Origin: Erodium maritimum
Taxonomy: Eukaryota; Streptophyta; Magnoliopsida; Geraniales; Geraniaceae
Reading direction: 5' to 3'
Length of the DNA stretch: 64,000 bases
Assembly (NCBI GenBank): GCA_963921825.1
Contig: OY997594.1
Location: 34,082,956-34,146,955, forward strand
Translations under genes and position numbers: made by a program
In this document: positions 10,645 to 22,520 of the stretch, piece after piece
How the letters are laid out: each line of letters starts with the position of its first letter
How positions within the stretch are numbered: position 1 is the first letter of the stretch
Notes under the pieces: model-generated
Databases searched by the model: none
Told to the model about the DNA's origin: nothing
Seen by the model: only the letters and a program-made list of their open reading frames with translations

Positions 10645-11682
10645 ATGAGAATCATCTCATGGAATTTGAGGGGTGTCTCTTCTAGACAAAAGAGAAGAGT
10701 ACTTAGAAACTTGTGTGACAAGCATCGACCTTCCATGGTCCTTATTCAAGAATCTAATTTAACTAAGTTGCCATTTTATTTTCTATCTAGCTGTGGGTTT
10801 AGCTTAAGCTGGGAGGCTATTTTCTTACCTGCCTTGGGTTCCTCTGGAGGTATCATCACTTTGTGGAATAAAGAAGTTTGGCATTGTATTGTATCTTCTT
10901 GTGAGGAGAGGGTGGTGTATTGGACTGGTAAACACTTGGGATCAGATCTTGATATCACCATTGAAAATGTATATGCCCCTTGTTTTGTAGCAGATAGAGC
11001 AGTGTTGTGGCTGGAGATTGAGCAAAAGATCACTAGCATTACCTCTGAGTATATTGTGGTAGGAGACTTTAATGCTATACTTGATCCAGTTGAGAAAAGT
11101 GGCTCTGCATACTATTCTTCTAGTATAAGGGATTTCAAAGCTCTTCTGGATAATGTGGGGCTTGTTGATTTACAATTGGAGGGGTGTAAGTTTACTTGGT
11201 TTGGCTCTAGGTCTAGAGCTTCCAGAATTGATAGGTTTCTGATAACTCCACAACTCTTCTCTACTTTTACCAATCTTGCTCAGAACAACCATAGTAGGGG
11301 TATTTCAGATCTTAAGCCTATCTCTCTTACTGATCCTGTGGTTGATTGGGGACCTAGACCGTTTAAGTTCATTAATTCTTGGACTGCTCATCCTAATTTT
11401 CTGAGGGACATCAAAGCCTTCTGGATTTCAACTCAGGCTTATGGCTCTCCTTCTTATATACTATGGTTTAAGTTGAAAGCATTGAAGGGTTTTTTGAGAG
11501 GTTGGAACATTTCTGTTTTTGGGTGCTTGGAATTGGCTATTGATAATATCTCTGGGGAGATTAATGCCTTGGATAGTCAGATAGAGATTAGGGACCTGTC
11601 TAGTGCTAAATGCTCTCATCGGGCCTTTTTTAGTGCAAGATTAATTCAGAAATTGAAGTTACAGTCTAAATTATGGTGCTAG
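10645..11682 (+). pseudogene. L1 ORF2 remnant, AP-endonuclease part
   Basis: Starts MRIISWNLRGVSSRQKRR, the usual beginning of a plant L1 ORF2, 98 bp after the ORF1 remnant. It covers the exonuclease-endonuclease-phosphatase domain that nicks the target DNA. Visible motifs are IQESN (metal-binding Glu), VGDFNAIL (Asp and Asn), and WFGSRSRASRIDRFL. The catalytic SDHRP motif reads SDLKP, so the essential His is gone. A TAG stop at 11680-11682 cuts the frame; further stops follow between 11690 and 12450. Confidence 0.8.
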
Positions 11683-13111
11683 AAAGCTAGACACAAGTGG
11701 AGCAAGGAGGGGGATAGATGTTCAAAATTCTTCCATATGGTGGATAATTTCAATCAAGCCAAGAAAAAAATAGCTCAAATTTTGGTGGATGGAAGGTTAT
11801 ATAACACTCCCTCAGAGATTAAAGAGGTGGCAAAAAGATATATCTACCTTGCCTTTCAAGACTCTTAATACTCTTCAAGCTTAGGAGCTAGATGCTATCT
11901 TCTCTAAGCAAGAAATTCTCAAGGCTATTAAAGCTTGCAATGGAGATAAATCTCCAGGTCCTGATGGATTTACTATGAGATTCTATCAAGTGGGTTAGGA
12001 GATTGTTAAACAGGATGTCTTGAACTTGTTTGGATATTTTCATGAGGGGGGATCATTGGGCAAAGGATAAAATTCTACTTTTATTACCCTTATCCCTAAG
12101 TGCTCAGCCCCTTCTGGTTTTGATGACTATAGACCAATTAGTCTCATATGCAGCTCTTACAAGATCATTTCCAAATTATTGGCAAACAGGCTCAAATCAG
12201 TGATGAACACACTTGTCAGTGATGTGCAAACTGGATTCATTGTTGGGAGGCAGATCTTAGATGGTGTACTCATAGCAACATAACTCATTCATTCCATCAA
12301 AAATTCTGGGCAAGAGGTCATTCTCTTTAAGGTTGATTTTGAGAAGGCCTATGACCAAATTCACTGGAAAGCTTTATTGAATGTGCTCAAGGTCATGGGT
12401 TTTGGTTCTAAATGGAAAGCTTGGGTAACTTAGTGTATTAAGGCCTAGTCTTCCATCTTGATTAATAGCTCCCCCTATGGTGATTTTACTCTAATGAGAG
12501 GTTTGAGGCAGGGTTGCTCTCTCTCCCCACTCCTTTTTGCTTTAGTAGCAGAAACACTCCATCAGTTGATGCTAAGTAGGACTAATTCTGGTTTTTTCAG
12601 TGGTGTTAAGTGCAATGGAATAGGGCCTGAGATTTCACATCTGCAGTTTGCAGATGTTACTTTGATTTTTATTCAAGCTGGGAGACAACAACTGATCAAT
12701 CTGAAACACACCCTCAATGTCCTGCAGATGGCTACTGGTTTAAAGATCAATTTTCACAAGTCTAAGGTACTATTATTAAATGCTTCTTCTATCAACCTAA
12801 CTGAGGACTCCCAAATTTTGGAGTATCTAGGATTTCAATTGGGGGCTAATCCTAGGAAGAAGAAGACATGGGAACAAGTGGTGAATAAGTTTAAACAAAA
12901 GTTGGGGCTTTGGCAAGCTAAGTCTAAATCCTTTGGTGGTAGGATCACTCTTATTAAATCAACTCTAGGGACTCAACCTTTGTTTTATATGTCACTGTAT
13001 AAGGCCCCTAAAGGGGTTATTTTGGAAATGGAGAGGTGGCAGAGGAGGTTCCTTTGGAGTGGAAGCATTTCAAGAAACGTTCTGCATAAGGTATGTTGGG
13101 ATTCTGTTTGA
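11683..13111 (+). pseudogene. L1 ORF2 remnant, reverse-transcriptase part
   Basis: The reverse transcriptase can be followed through several frames: GDKSPGPDGFTMRFYQ near 11945, FITLIPKC then DDYRPISLI near 12080-12150, VDFEKAYDQIHWK near 12330, RGLRQGCSLSPLLFALVAET at 12500, and LQFADVTLIF at 12640. The last is the polymerase active-site box, normally FADD; the second catalytic Asp has become Val. In-frame stops include those near 12000, 12068, 12282, 12432 and 12447. The longest open piece is 12458-13111. Confidence 0.8.
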
Positions 13112-14180
13112 AGACCTAAGAGGATGGGAGGCTTGAGAATTAAAAAAACTACAGTTTATGAATATGGCATTGTTAGCTAAGTGGTGGTGGATATTTGTAT
13201 TAGAGAATGACTCCTAGTGGAAACAATTGCTATGTGCTAAGTTTGGATGGGATCCAGTTCCTTGGGATCTGTCTAAATTCCTGCTACATGATGTCCAGTG
13301 CTTCCTTAGGCATATTCAGTCCTTACTCTCTATTACACAATTTGCAAATGCATTTGGAGCTTCTGGTTTGGTTTGGAAAGTCAATTCTGGAAGCTCTGTC
13401 TATTTCTGGGAAGATGTTTGGATTTCTGAAGCTCCACTCAAAGAATTATTTCAAAGGATGTATCATCTTAGTAATCAAAAGAACTGCTTGATATCTGAAT
13501 GCTGGTCCAATGGAGTGTGGGTTTTATTTTTTAGAAGAGATATGAGGGGTTGGGAGTGGGATCAATTCCATCTTCTTTGTCAACTGATCAATACACATTT
13601 ATCTCTCAATACAGAAGATGATGTGGTATCTTGGGTGGCTGATAAGAGAGGGTTCTCAGTCAAAAAGATGTATTAATTACTGGATGGTCCTCATGATGTA
13701 AGTTTGAACTGGCCTAAACTTTTGTGGGCTCCCATTTTGCCTCCCAAGGTGGCAGCCTTCTCCTGGTTAGTTTGTATGAATGTAGTACCAACCAAGTGCT
13801 TCCTAGGAGCCAGGAGAATTTTTTCTAAAAATATCTGGTGTCCATTGTGTCAAGATCAGCCTGAGGATATATATCATTTATTTCTGGGTTGTGATTATGC
13901 ATGGGAGGTTTGGAATTCAGTGTTAAGGTGGTGGTGCTTAGTATCTGCAGTACCTGATAATATTAAAGACTGGTTCTGTGTTTGGAAATATTTGGGACCT
14001 CATAGGAATAGATCACACTGGAATATGCTGGCTTCTATTGTTTTATGGAGACTTTGTTTGACCATTAACAAAGGGATATTGGATCATCCTGATATTACAG
14101 TCCAATTGATTCAACATGATGCTTATCAAATGTTGTGGGCTAGATTCAAAGAGGGTCATTCCTTTTCTTTTCTGAACTAG
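13112..14180 (+). pseudogene. L1 ORF2 remnant, carboxy-terminal zinc-finger region
   Basis: The 3' part of ORF2 in two main open pieces (13227-13676 and 13704-14180). The second holds the zf-RVT domain: WAPILPPKVAAFSWL, then CPLCQDQPEDIYHLFLGC with the Cys-X2-Cys and His-X4-Cys spacing. It ends SFSFLN at 14180. The domain assists target-primed reverse transcription in plant L1s. A stop at 13674 separates the pieces. Confidence 0.75.
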
Positions 14181-14781
14181 ATAGAGTCCCCTCATAGTTG
14201 TGTCATCAAGCAAAGGACATCTGTGGTCTCTTGAGTGCTTTGGTTCAGGGCTTCTAAAAATTGTCCTGAGCCTTGAATGTTAGTTAAAGGTTTCCTTGGG
14301 TTTGGGGGTGGGAAGGGTTGGGTGACTGAGGTGAGTCCTTTGGTGAGGTTTCTTTTCTGACTAGGGTTGGCTATTTTTTAGAGGTTGGGTAGATTTTAGG
14401 ATCTCCTTACTTTGTTGTGTACTGTTCCTTCTGTGAGTGTGGGTAGTCATCGTTAAGTTGAGTGTTGCTTTATTTTCTACTCTATACTTGGACTGCTTTG
14501 TTGATCTGGGTTTATCTCTCAGTCCTTGATCTTTTGGTTGGACCTGGTTTACTTTGGTTCGAAAAATCCTATCAGGTGGTGCTTTGAAGGTTGTAGGGTT
14601 TGGTCTGGTGAATGCTAATATTTTGGATGGCATGGTTGGTGGGGAGTCTGCATTGCTTCTATAGTGATTGTTGCATGAAGAATAGTGATAGAATTTTAGG
14701 GGGGGTGTTTGGAATTGTTGTTTGAAAGGGTGATGTCTTGAGGACCAATCTTTCGGTTATAGAGGTCGTTGGGTTTTATAG
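14181..14781 (+). other. 3' untranslated region of the dead L1
   Basis: A G/T-rich stretch with no coding content. It ends at the LTR stub at 14782 with no A-tail, so the true 3' end was removed when the stub or its parent inserted or recombined. Confidence 0.55.
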
Positions 14782-14827
14782 TGTAATAACCACTCCCGGT
14801 CAACGCCTGTCAAACCTGCGAAAAACA
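14782..14827 (+). mobile_element. 46-bp LTR stub
   Basis: TGTAATAACCACTCCCGGTC followed by CAACGCCTGTCAAACCTGCG AAAAAC repeats the first ~46 bases of the solo LTR at 2721 with only a few differences. The sequence then switches without a gap to the minus-strand LINE below. Only the extreme start of the LTR survives, marking an illegitimate junction. Confidence 0.8.
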
Positions 14828-16484
14828 AGAAAGAATTGTCTTCTCGGGCACAAAAGTCCCTTGGTTCACTGCAATAATATGGTCGAGTAAGGGTTTCAGG
14901 CGATTGGGTAGAATTTTTAAAAGAATCCGAAAGATAGCGTTACATAACGCTACAGGCCGAAGTTCCCCTATCTTCCTCGGTGAAAACTTCTTTGGGATCA
15001 GCACCAAAGTGGTCATGTTGACGTCCCCATCAATGGTCCCCGATTCCACGACCTCCCGAACAAAATCTTTAACATCCTTTTGAAGGGCCGACCGATAATG
15101 TTGATAGAACAATGGGTTCAATCAGCCCTAGAGCCTTGTTAGGACCCATATGGAACACCACGTGTCAAACCTACTTATCCAAAAACCATGTCGTAAGAAC
15201 TCAGTTCTGATCTCCCGAAATCAAGGTTGGGACCGACATAGGCAGTTCATGTAAGTCCACCTCCCATACTGTGAAAATATGCTTGAAGTAATGCAGCATC
15301 ATCTCCTTTATGCCCATATCCCATGTGACCACCACACCCTCATCTATTTCCAATGCCTGAATCTCATTCCAACATTGTCTCTTTGTTCTTACAGCATGAA
15401 AAAATTGGATTGTGTTCCCCATCGACCAACAAATGGTTCTTCGACCTATGTTTCCAAAAAGTCTCCTATCTAGATAGGGCGGCCTCGTACTGCTTTTAGA
15501 TGGGCAGCCTCTGCTGAATTCCCGCTCGGTCACGTTGGCCATTTAATTCACCCAAGAGATGTTGACAATAACTGATCTTGTTGATGCTTTCCGATACACC
15601 TTTGTCCCCACGCATCCAATTAATGGATAATTATGTTAATATAATGCTTGATATGTTGGCCGCCCAGATTACCCTATTCCTGCTGAACCAAATAGGCACA
15701 TCCCGAGTCTTCAACCCACACATTTTCGAAGAAAAACTACCTCTTTGTTGGTCCCTTCCTTTCATTCACCTGCTGCAAAAGGATGGGCATGTGGTCAGAC
15801 GTGGTGACTCCCACATTCCGTAACCAAGCCTATGGAAATCTTGTCCTGGCATCTGCCAATATGAGGCCTTGGTCAAGCCGGATCTTTAACCAAGTCCAAG
15901 GGTCTTTCCCCTCATACAAGCGTACTACTACCCCTCCAAAGGCAAGTCCTTGACCCAATGTCCATGAGGGCGTGACGGAACGCCTGAATAAGGGCCACCA
16001 TATATGGCCAACATCCTCTCTTCTCCCCTGGATGGAGTATATAGTTAAAATCAACCATAAGGACTTAATCCAAAGCCTGATATATATGTGCGACTTAATC
16101 TCCGAAAGAGCTTCCAAGTCTGGTGCTTGTATTCCTATGTCGGTTCCCTATACACACCATGAAATGAAGAATATGCTCTTTTCCTACCCAAATGTGGGCG
16201 TCGATATGTGTCTGGTCTTAGTCTTCTATCATGACATTGCATCTCTCCCACCAGAGGAGTGCAATACCCCCTTCTGCCGCTTTAAGGGGCAACCCAGTCC
16301 CTCCATCAAACCCGAGACTACGTCGGAAGAGGGAAAGACGAGACCGAGAGTGACAATCGTTCGAGTGGTACGTTTCAGAGAAAAACACCACATCCTATTT
16401 GAACCTACCCACAAGGTCTTTCAGCTGTTGTTTGTTCTTAGCAGAACCGAAACATTGACAGTCCCATGCCAGGAACGAAATCAT
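14828..16484 (-). pseudogene. Dead L1 ORF2, a second lineage, amino-terminal two thirds
   Basis: Read on the minus strand, ORF2 opens at 16484 with MISFLAWDCQ, then LKDLVGRFK and DVVFFSET (endonuclease start and its Glu). The sequence goes on through a decayed endonuclease to FFHAVRTKRQCWNEIQ near 15400. At 15121-14828 come the first reverse-transcriptase motifs: LVLIPKKFSPRKIGELRPVA, LCNAIFRILLKILPNRLKPL and a VNQGTFVPE variant of the NQSAFVPG box. The fragment stops there, at the LTR stub. Word choice (LRPVALCN, NRLKPLL) differs from the two RRM-type L1s, so this is another L1 lineage. Confidence 0.8.
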
Positions 16485-17179
16485 CGAAGTAAAAAAAACT
16501 AACTGGAAGTCGAACCATTGCACACAACGTTGCGATCAGAAGGATAGAGGATAAGATATGTAGGAGAGAAAGTAAAGACGTACCCGTGATGGTGGTGACA
16601 AATGAAGGCCCAACCGCAAACATTGTTTCTGGTATTAAGTCCATAGAATAGAATCGAAATCCTAGCCCTATACGCGACTCAATCGCAATTTCTCAAACTA
16701 TTTGTCTTCTTATGTTTCAAACTAGTTGGATAACTAACTATTAATCAATACCCGAGATGTAGTTTCAAAGGAAATGGATTGTTTTGATCAATTCAAAAGA
16801 AGTAAAGAAAGTTATTAAACTATTATCGTAATATCCAACACAATACATAGAAGCTCAAGCATGGTCCTGAACACTTGTTGACTGAAAAACTCAAACCTAT
16901 CGTCATCTACTAGAAAACATATGAAGTTATAGCACATACAGCAGCACAACTCAAGACCCGCGACCTACTATTTAGTGGGTCAGAGCCGCGACTCGCGACT
17001 CACAACCGTGAGTCGTAGATCGCGGATCGTGGGCCGCGCGCCAGCTAATGGCTAGTTGCCACATGGCGTCTCGGTGGATATATATTTTTTAAAATAAAAA
17101 AATGAGATTGGACTAAAAGGAATTAGTCCAAAACTAAACCAAATACTCAACCGAAAATGATTTAGCTGTGTAAAACATA
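16485..17179. other. AT-rich stretch, no gene seen
   Basis: May include the decayed 5' part (ORF1) of the minus-strand L1, but I cannot recognise a domain. It contains a short CG-rich patch at 16960-17045 with an 8-bp perfect hairpin, CGACTCAC-AACC-GTGAGTCG (16996-17015). Confidence 0.4.
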
Positions 17180-17765
17180 GTTGCTACTAGGGGTGGACAT
17201 TGGGTGGTTAACCACCCAATGGAGCGCTTTACGAACCCAACTCGTTATTACCGGTTTGACATATCTTGGAACCATCCCCAACCCAAAATCAAATTTTTCA
17301 CAGTGAAACCAACCAGTTCACTGACCGGTTGGTTAGTGGTTTTAACCAACCAACCACTTTACTACATGTAAGTATAAATTTAGATACAAATAACCATACA
17401 CATATTTCCATTTCAAGACAAAACATATTACTACATTCTCAAAAACAAAAGAAAAATTACATATAAGTCATCGTGTTCTATGTTAGCAATCAGTGTGACA
17501 CAGAAGAGTGTTCATGAGTCATTCATCTATATCAGATCAGTGGCTATTATGAAGCCACATGTATATGATGAACAATATCGGTATGGTTGGCTAAGCGATG
17601 GTTTGACATTTCAAGACCCGACAACCAACCGTTAAGTTTCCGGTTCGATCGTCAAGAACCAACAACCAACTGTTAACTTTCCAGTTACAGGTTTTCTGAT
17701 GCGGTTTCCAATTGGTGGTGGTTGGTTTTAGCGGTTTCAGTTTTTTTCCCACCCCTAGTTGCTAC
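17180..17765. mobile_element. Non-autonomous hAT element with 8-bp duplication
   Basis: GTTGCTAC occurs at 17180-17187 and 17758-17765 as a direct 8-bp target-site duplication, the hAT signature. The element between (17188-17757, 570 bp) starts TAGGGGTGG and ends CCACCCCTA, perfect 9-bp terminal inverted repeats of hAT type. Inside, the ends are rich in GGTTGGTT/AACCAACC words in both orientations, likely transposase-binding or hairpin motifs. There is no transposase frame, so it must depend on an active hAT elsewhere. Confidence 0.92.
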
Positions 17766-18703
17766 TATTTTATAGAAGAAAGTCAAAAGCATCTTTTTCA
17801 GGTGGGGATGTGGGACTGCTTCTTTTTCTTTATTTTTTCAAAATACTCCGCTTATTTCTTTTACTAAACATGCCCAACTTGTAATATTATATATTTCGAT
17901 ACTAATCTTTATAGACATTTGTAATTAATATTTCATGTCATTAAAACACAATACTAGCTAAAACTAATATTCAAATAAAAAATAGTATCAAAGAAAAGAT
18001 AAAAATAGTATATATTGATCACTCTTAGTAAACAATTGATTTCAATTTACTGTTTAACTCAGAATTTAAACAAGAGTTAAAAAAAGATCTCTCAAGCATG
18101 TCGTGTTTCTCTCCCGAGGAAACCATAGACTACTTACAATGTCTCCTCCCTCTACAACCATAGTACCAACAACCACTGTTGTTGTCCCATCGCCGCTTGT
18201 ATCATCAATGGCTTTCTCTACAACGATCTTGAGTGTTGGCCTGCCCGCCCCACCGCCATGCCCATCACACGAGGTTATCAGTCCTTTTAAGGAACGACGC
18301 AGTAAAAAACCCAAAGTCACTCAATCTGATCTCACCCCCTCTCCATCGCTTCCTCAACTAATCACTATTACTGCAATCATGGCCTTCTCCTCGGGCCTCA
18401 CTCTATCGGTGCCCCGCTCCACTAAACCAAAACGGTCCTCGTGAAAACCCTATCCCTAACTTACATCCCAAGTAACCCTAATATTGATCTTAACCCGTTT
18501 CTCCAAGACGGTCTTGAGTCTCTGAGGGATGGGCCATGGACATCACTTTATATTTTGATCCTTCTCCCATCCCTCATAGCGATTTAAGTGATCCCAGTCC
18601 TGTCAGGATAGGGCGTGGTGGCCCGTATAAGGGAGCTTATACAATCCCTGTTGACTCGTTGACCCTGTCTATCTCAGTTCCCCCGTTCTTGATGAGTTCA
18701 CCC

Positions 18704-19006
18704 ATGGCTAACTTGTAGGAGAGCCTCTCCATTTTCTCTCTTGAGGAGGAGGAAGACATGGAGGTGCTCGTCCGATTCGACCTTGTAGACCCGGATATTT
18801 TGGCTCGCCAAAGCTTTAGCATGCTCGAGAAACTGCTAACCCCACGGCCTCCCTAGAATGAAGTCATGCTTATGATCATTACCAAGGCATGGGGTCACTC
18901 TGCGTCGGGTTTGGTCATCAAAAATATTGAATCGGGCATATTTGCATTCTACTTTGTTTCTCAAGAGGCTCAGTCATGGGTTTGTGTAAACGAGCCCTAG
19001 TGCTTT
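18704..19006 (+). pseudogene. LINE ORF1, DUF4283 domain, first part
   Basis: Starts MANL then a TAG stop where Trp is usual (MANLWESL). It continues LSIFSLEEEEDMEVL, ARQSFSMLEKLLTPRP, VMLMIITKAWG and GLVIKNIESGIFAFYF. This is the DUF4283 domain typical of ORF1 in plant L1s, thought to act in RNA binding. It ends at the gypsy insertion with E-P-stop-C-F and resumes without loss at 29144. Upstream (18103-18444) is a Ser/Thr/Pro-rich frame with a basic KERRSKKPKV stretch that may be leader or an ORF1 extension. Confidence 0.8.
19002..19006. repeat. Target-site duplication GCTTT, left copy
   Basis: GCTTT immediately precedes the terminal TGT of the gypsy element and recurs at 29144-29148 after its other end. 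Five base pairs is the usual Ty3/gypsy duplication. Confidence 0.92.
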
Positions 19007-22000
19007 TGTACGCCCCAATTTCAGTAAACCGAACTCGGGACGCGAACATTTAAAACGATAAAAAATTTGAAACCTGTTTTGAATCAACACTTTAATATCG
19101 ACAATTAATTAATCAAAATAATATTTACAACTCAAAAACGTCCCAACAATTGGGCCAAGTACATGGTATCCGTCACTAGACTCAAAAGGTAAAACTCGGA
19201 CTCTGCTCCTAGCTCCTCAAGCTTCGAGAGCTCACCTAGTCCGTCCTATGATCAGTACCTGTAGGAAAAGCAGCTAGGGGTGAGCGTTCGCTCACCACCA
19301 CGGATAACAGACTGACTACGGCATACTTAGCAGACAATGCCGGTAACACCCAAAACCAACCCAACACCGGGAAATCAAATCCCCAAACTCAAGTACCCAA
19401 CTGACACACAACCCATTACTTTCCTCAACAGACTCAACACTCGGACTCGTGATGTAGACCTGACACAACGATTGACGACCTCCTCCAAAGACACGACAGA
19501 CAACCACGCAACACCCAAGATCACAAAGGATCGCACACAAAACAAGATCACAAAGGATCGCACACAAAACAAGATCACAAAGGATCGCATACCAGACAAG
19601 ATCACAAAGGATCGCATTCCTGTCAGCTGCTCAGTGCCAGTTGCTAACCGGCTGGGCTCGAGCCTGCCCCACGCGCTTTACCTATCACTGTCAGGCTCCA
19701 GGCGGTCGACCTGTTGGCGATAAACTGAGCTACTTTTCCGATAGCTAGTCGGAAGGGGAGCTGCCCTCTCACCGCCTAAAAACGCTCACAACCTGCCGAG
19801 ACTCGAACACGGATCAGGCTAGCCAAAGAACGCTCGCAACTTACCGAGACTCGAACTCGTAAGCCAGCAAAATTTCCACACCATTTCCCGACACAAAGTC
19901 GGGTCACGAACCTCGGGCAAACACAATCACAATCACAAGTAAAGTTCAACAAACAGCAACAACACAGGTTCAACACTCCACAGGAACTCATGGCCACCCA
20001 AGACACCAACAGTAAAGCACGGACTCAACCACCCCACGGGCACTCACGGCCTCCCAAGACACACCAACAGTAACTCACAGGCTCAACAACCCCACGGGCA
20101 CTTATGGCCTCCCAAGACACACCAACAGTAACTGACGGGCTCAACAACACCACGGGCACTCACGGCCTCCCAAGACACACAAACAGTAACTCACAGGCTC
20201 AACAACCCCACGGGCACTCACGGCCTCCCAAGACACACCAACAGTAACTCACGGGCTCAACAACCCCACGGGCACTCACGGCCTCCCAAGACACACCAAC
20301 AGTAACTCATGGGCTCAACAACCCCACAGGCACTCACGACCTCCCAAGACACACCAACAGTAACTCACGGGCTCAACAACCCCACGGGCACTCACCCACC
20401 CAAAACACGGGCTCTCATGGCCACCCAAGACACCAACAGTAAAACACGGGCTCTCATGGCCACCCAAGACACAACAGCAAAACACGGGCTCTCATGGCCA
20501 CCCAAGACACAACAGTAAAGTACGGGCTCTCATGGCCACCTAAGACACCAATTACACAAACAACCTCCGAGCATAACCAATGCCTCCAGCAGTCCTAATA
20601 TCAACAGTTTCACAATCAACCTCCGGGCATGGTCATATGCCTCCAGTACTCCTAATATCGATAAGTTCACAATCAACCTCCAGGCATGGTCATATGCCTC
20701 CAGTAATTCTAACGTCGATAAGTTCTCTGCTCCTACGACACTACTAAGTGTCACATGCATTTCCAATCTTCGATAACCTACTTAACCCACGACACCCCAA
20801 GTGTCACATGCGTTTCTAATATTCGACAACCTACTTAACCCACGACACCCCAGTGTCACATGCAATTCTACTGTTAACTTACCCTAGTCAGGGCCGAGAT
20901 CCGGCTACTTTTCCCTACCTCAAGACGATACCACAGCAGCGTCTCCTAGCTGCTGACGACCAGGCCAACACCGTCTTCTAGGGCGAAGTCCACGAAATCC
21001 AAGTCTGGGTTCGACCGTGGTCTTCTCGGGCGAAGTCCCAGTCTGATTTTAACAGGTAAAACTTATACTCAGAAACGGTACAGTCCAAATAACGACAAGT
21101 TGACCTTTAAACTCGAACGATTCCAAAGCGGGATTAAACGACGAATCGGGTTCGAGCACCCAAACCCCGAGCACAGAACTCGGTGCACGTTTCCCAATGC
21201 ACGGATTCCAATGCACGGTTTTCGAGTTACGGGTTCTGAGGCTCAGAACCCGAGGTACGGGTTTCGTGGCACGATTCCCGAGACACCCGACTCAACGTTC
21301 TGCTTTTAAACCCGTCCTAATTCCGTTTCAACAGCCCGGTTATTCTTTCCACGTTCAACATTCAACAGATCGGGTCAAGTCCCAAAATACAATCCTTTTT
21401 ACATAACGGATTTTCGTTTTACAACAGCTTTTAACCCTTTTTAATTTAAAAAGGCGTTTCCTTTCCTTTTTCTCTCTCCGATTCAAAACTAGTCCCAAAA
21501 TCATACAGAAACCCAATTTTTAACTCTTAGCAGATAATACAAAGGTTTTTCTTGTTTGATTAAACACGATCGTACAGATCCAGTATTTCGGTCAAAAACT
21601 CGACCGGCCAGCGGCGAAAACGTCGTCGACCGAGGACTCACGGTGGTAGCTCACCGTAGGGAAGTAAGGGCGGCGGGGCACGGCGGAGCACATGGGTCTC
21701 TCGCCCGTCCCAGATCTGGACGAAGACGAACGGGTCTGTCCCGGATCTGAGTGCGCCCCGACGAAACTGCCACGGCTCGGGCCGTGCACGACGACGGCGG
21801 GACTCGGCGGCGTTCCGGTGAAGCACCAGAAGAAGGATGAGAGCTCGGTTTGAGGGGCGAGGTTCCGGCGAGTGGCGGTCGTGGGTTAGACGGAGAGAGA
21901 GACTCGGTCGGTGGCGGCCTGGTCCGCGGAGAGGCTGAGGTCAAGGGAGGAGGTGGTCGGGATTTGAGACGAGGGAAAAGGAAGCTCGACGGGTTCGGCT

Positions 22001-22503
22001 GCGCAGCGATGGGGGAAGAGATGAACGCCGACGGCTTTCGGGTTCAACTGAGAAGGGAAGGAGAGGGAGGTGGGCGTGCGTGCGAACGAAGAAGGGGGAA
22101 GACGGAACCGAAATTAGAGAAGAGGAGGGGGGAGTTCGGGGCTGCGTTTAGAGAAGATGAAGGAGCAGACTCTGAGCTCAAACCCTAATTCGAGGGTTAA
22201 GTACCCGGGCCAACTGAAAATGGGCCTCAAACAACAACTGGGCCACACGGCCCAACGCAAGGATGAAAGCTAAAACGGGCGGGCCTGGCTCGGGCTGGAT
22301 CGCTGGTCGGGTCTGGCCCAGCTGGGTCCAACTCTTTTTTTTTTGCTTCTCTTTCTTTTTCTTTGTTTTGCAAAAGCTCTCAAACGTCGAACCAAAGTCC
22401 CACCACGACCTTACCAACTACCGACCCGATACTTTTTCAACCTCGACACCCCGATCAATTAAAGTTAATGAATTAAAACTTTTTAACCGGAGCGGTCTTC
22501 ACA
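19007..22503 (-). repeat. 3' LTR (3497 bp)
   Basis: In element sense it starts TGTGAAGACCGCTCCGGTTA and ends TGGGGCGTACA. It contains minisatellites (about 19980-20540; 26-bp ACAAGATCACAAAGGATCGC units at 19530-19620). Sense-strand CCTACAGGTAC-like motifs lie next to AGCGAACGCTCACC, an 8-bp palindrome AGCGAACGCT being at 19277-19290. Relative to the other LTR it keeps a 353-bp segment (20975-21327) and one more 26-bp unit. Confidence 0.9.
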
Positions 22504-22520
22504 GTCTACCCCCTTAAAAG
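22504..22520 (-). promoter_or_regulatory. Polypurine tract for plus-strand priming
   Basis: On the minus strand, CTTTTAAGGGGGTAGAC directly abuts the 3' LTR start and follows the word TTTCGAGGACGAAATT. This arrangement of GAGGACGAA then purines next to the LTR is standard in plant gypsy elements. Confidence 0.9.

Larger units (their letters stand above)
8530..14781 (+). mobile_element. Dead L1-type LINE (RRM-ORF1 family), degenerate copy
   Basis: Both ORFs of a plant L1 lie in order with many stops and frameshifts. The leader TGTCCATGATGG (8544) matches the leader of the better-preserved L1 at 37577-44933. ORF1 remnants run 8674-10547, ORF2 remnants 10645-14180, and the 3' region 14181-14781. 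The 5' edge is approximate. The 3' A-tail is missing because an LTR stub begins at 14782. Gene order, the RRM in ORF1 and the absence of a CCHC knuckle resemble the BNR type of plant L1. Confidence 0.85.
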
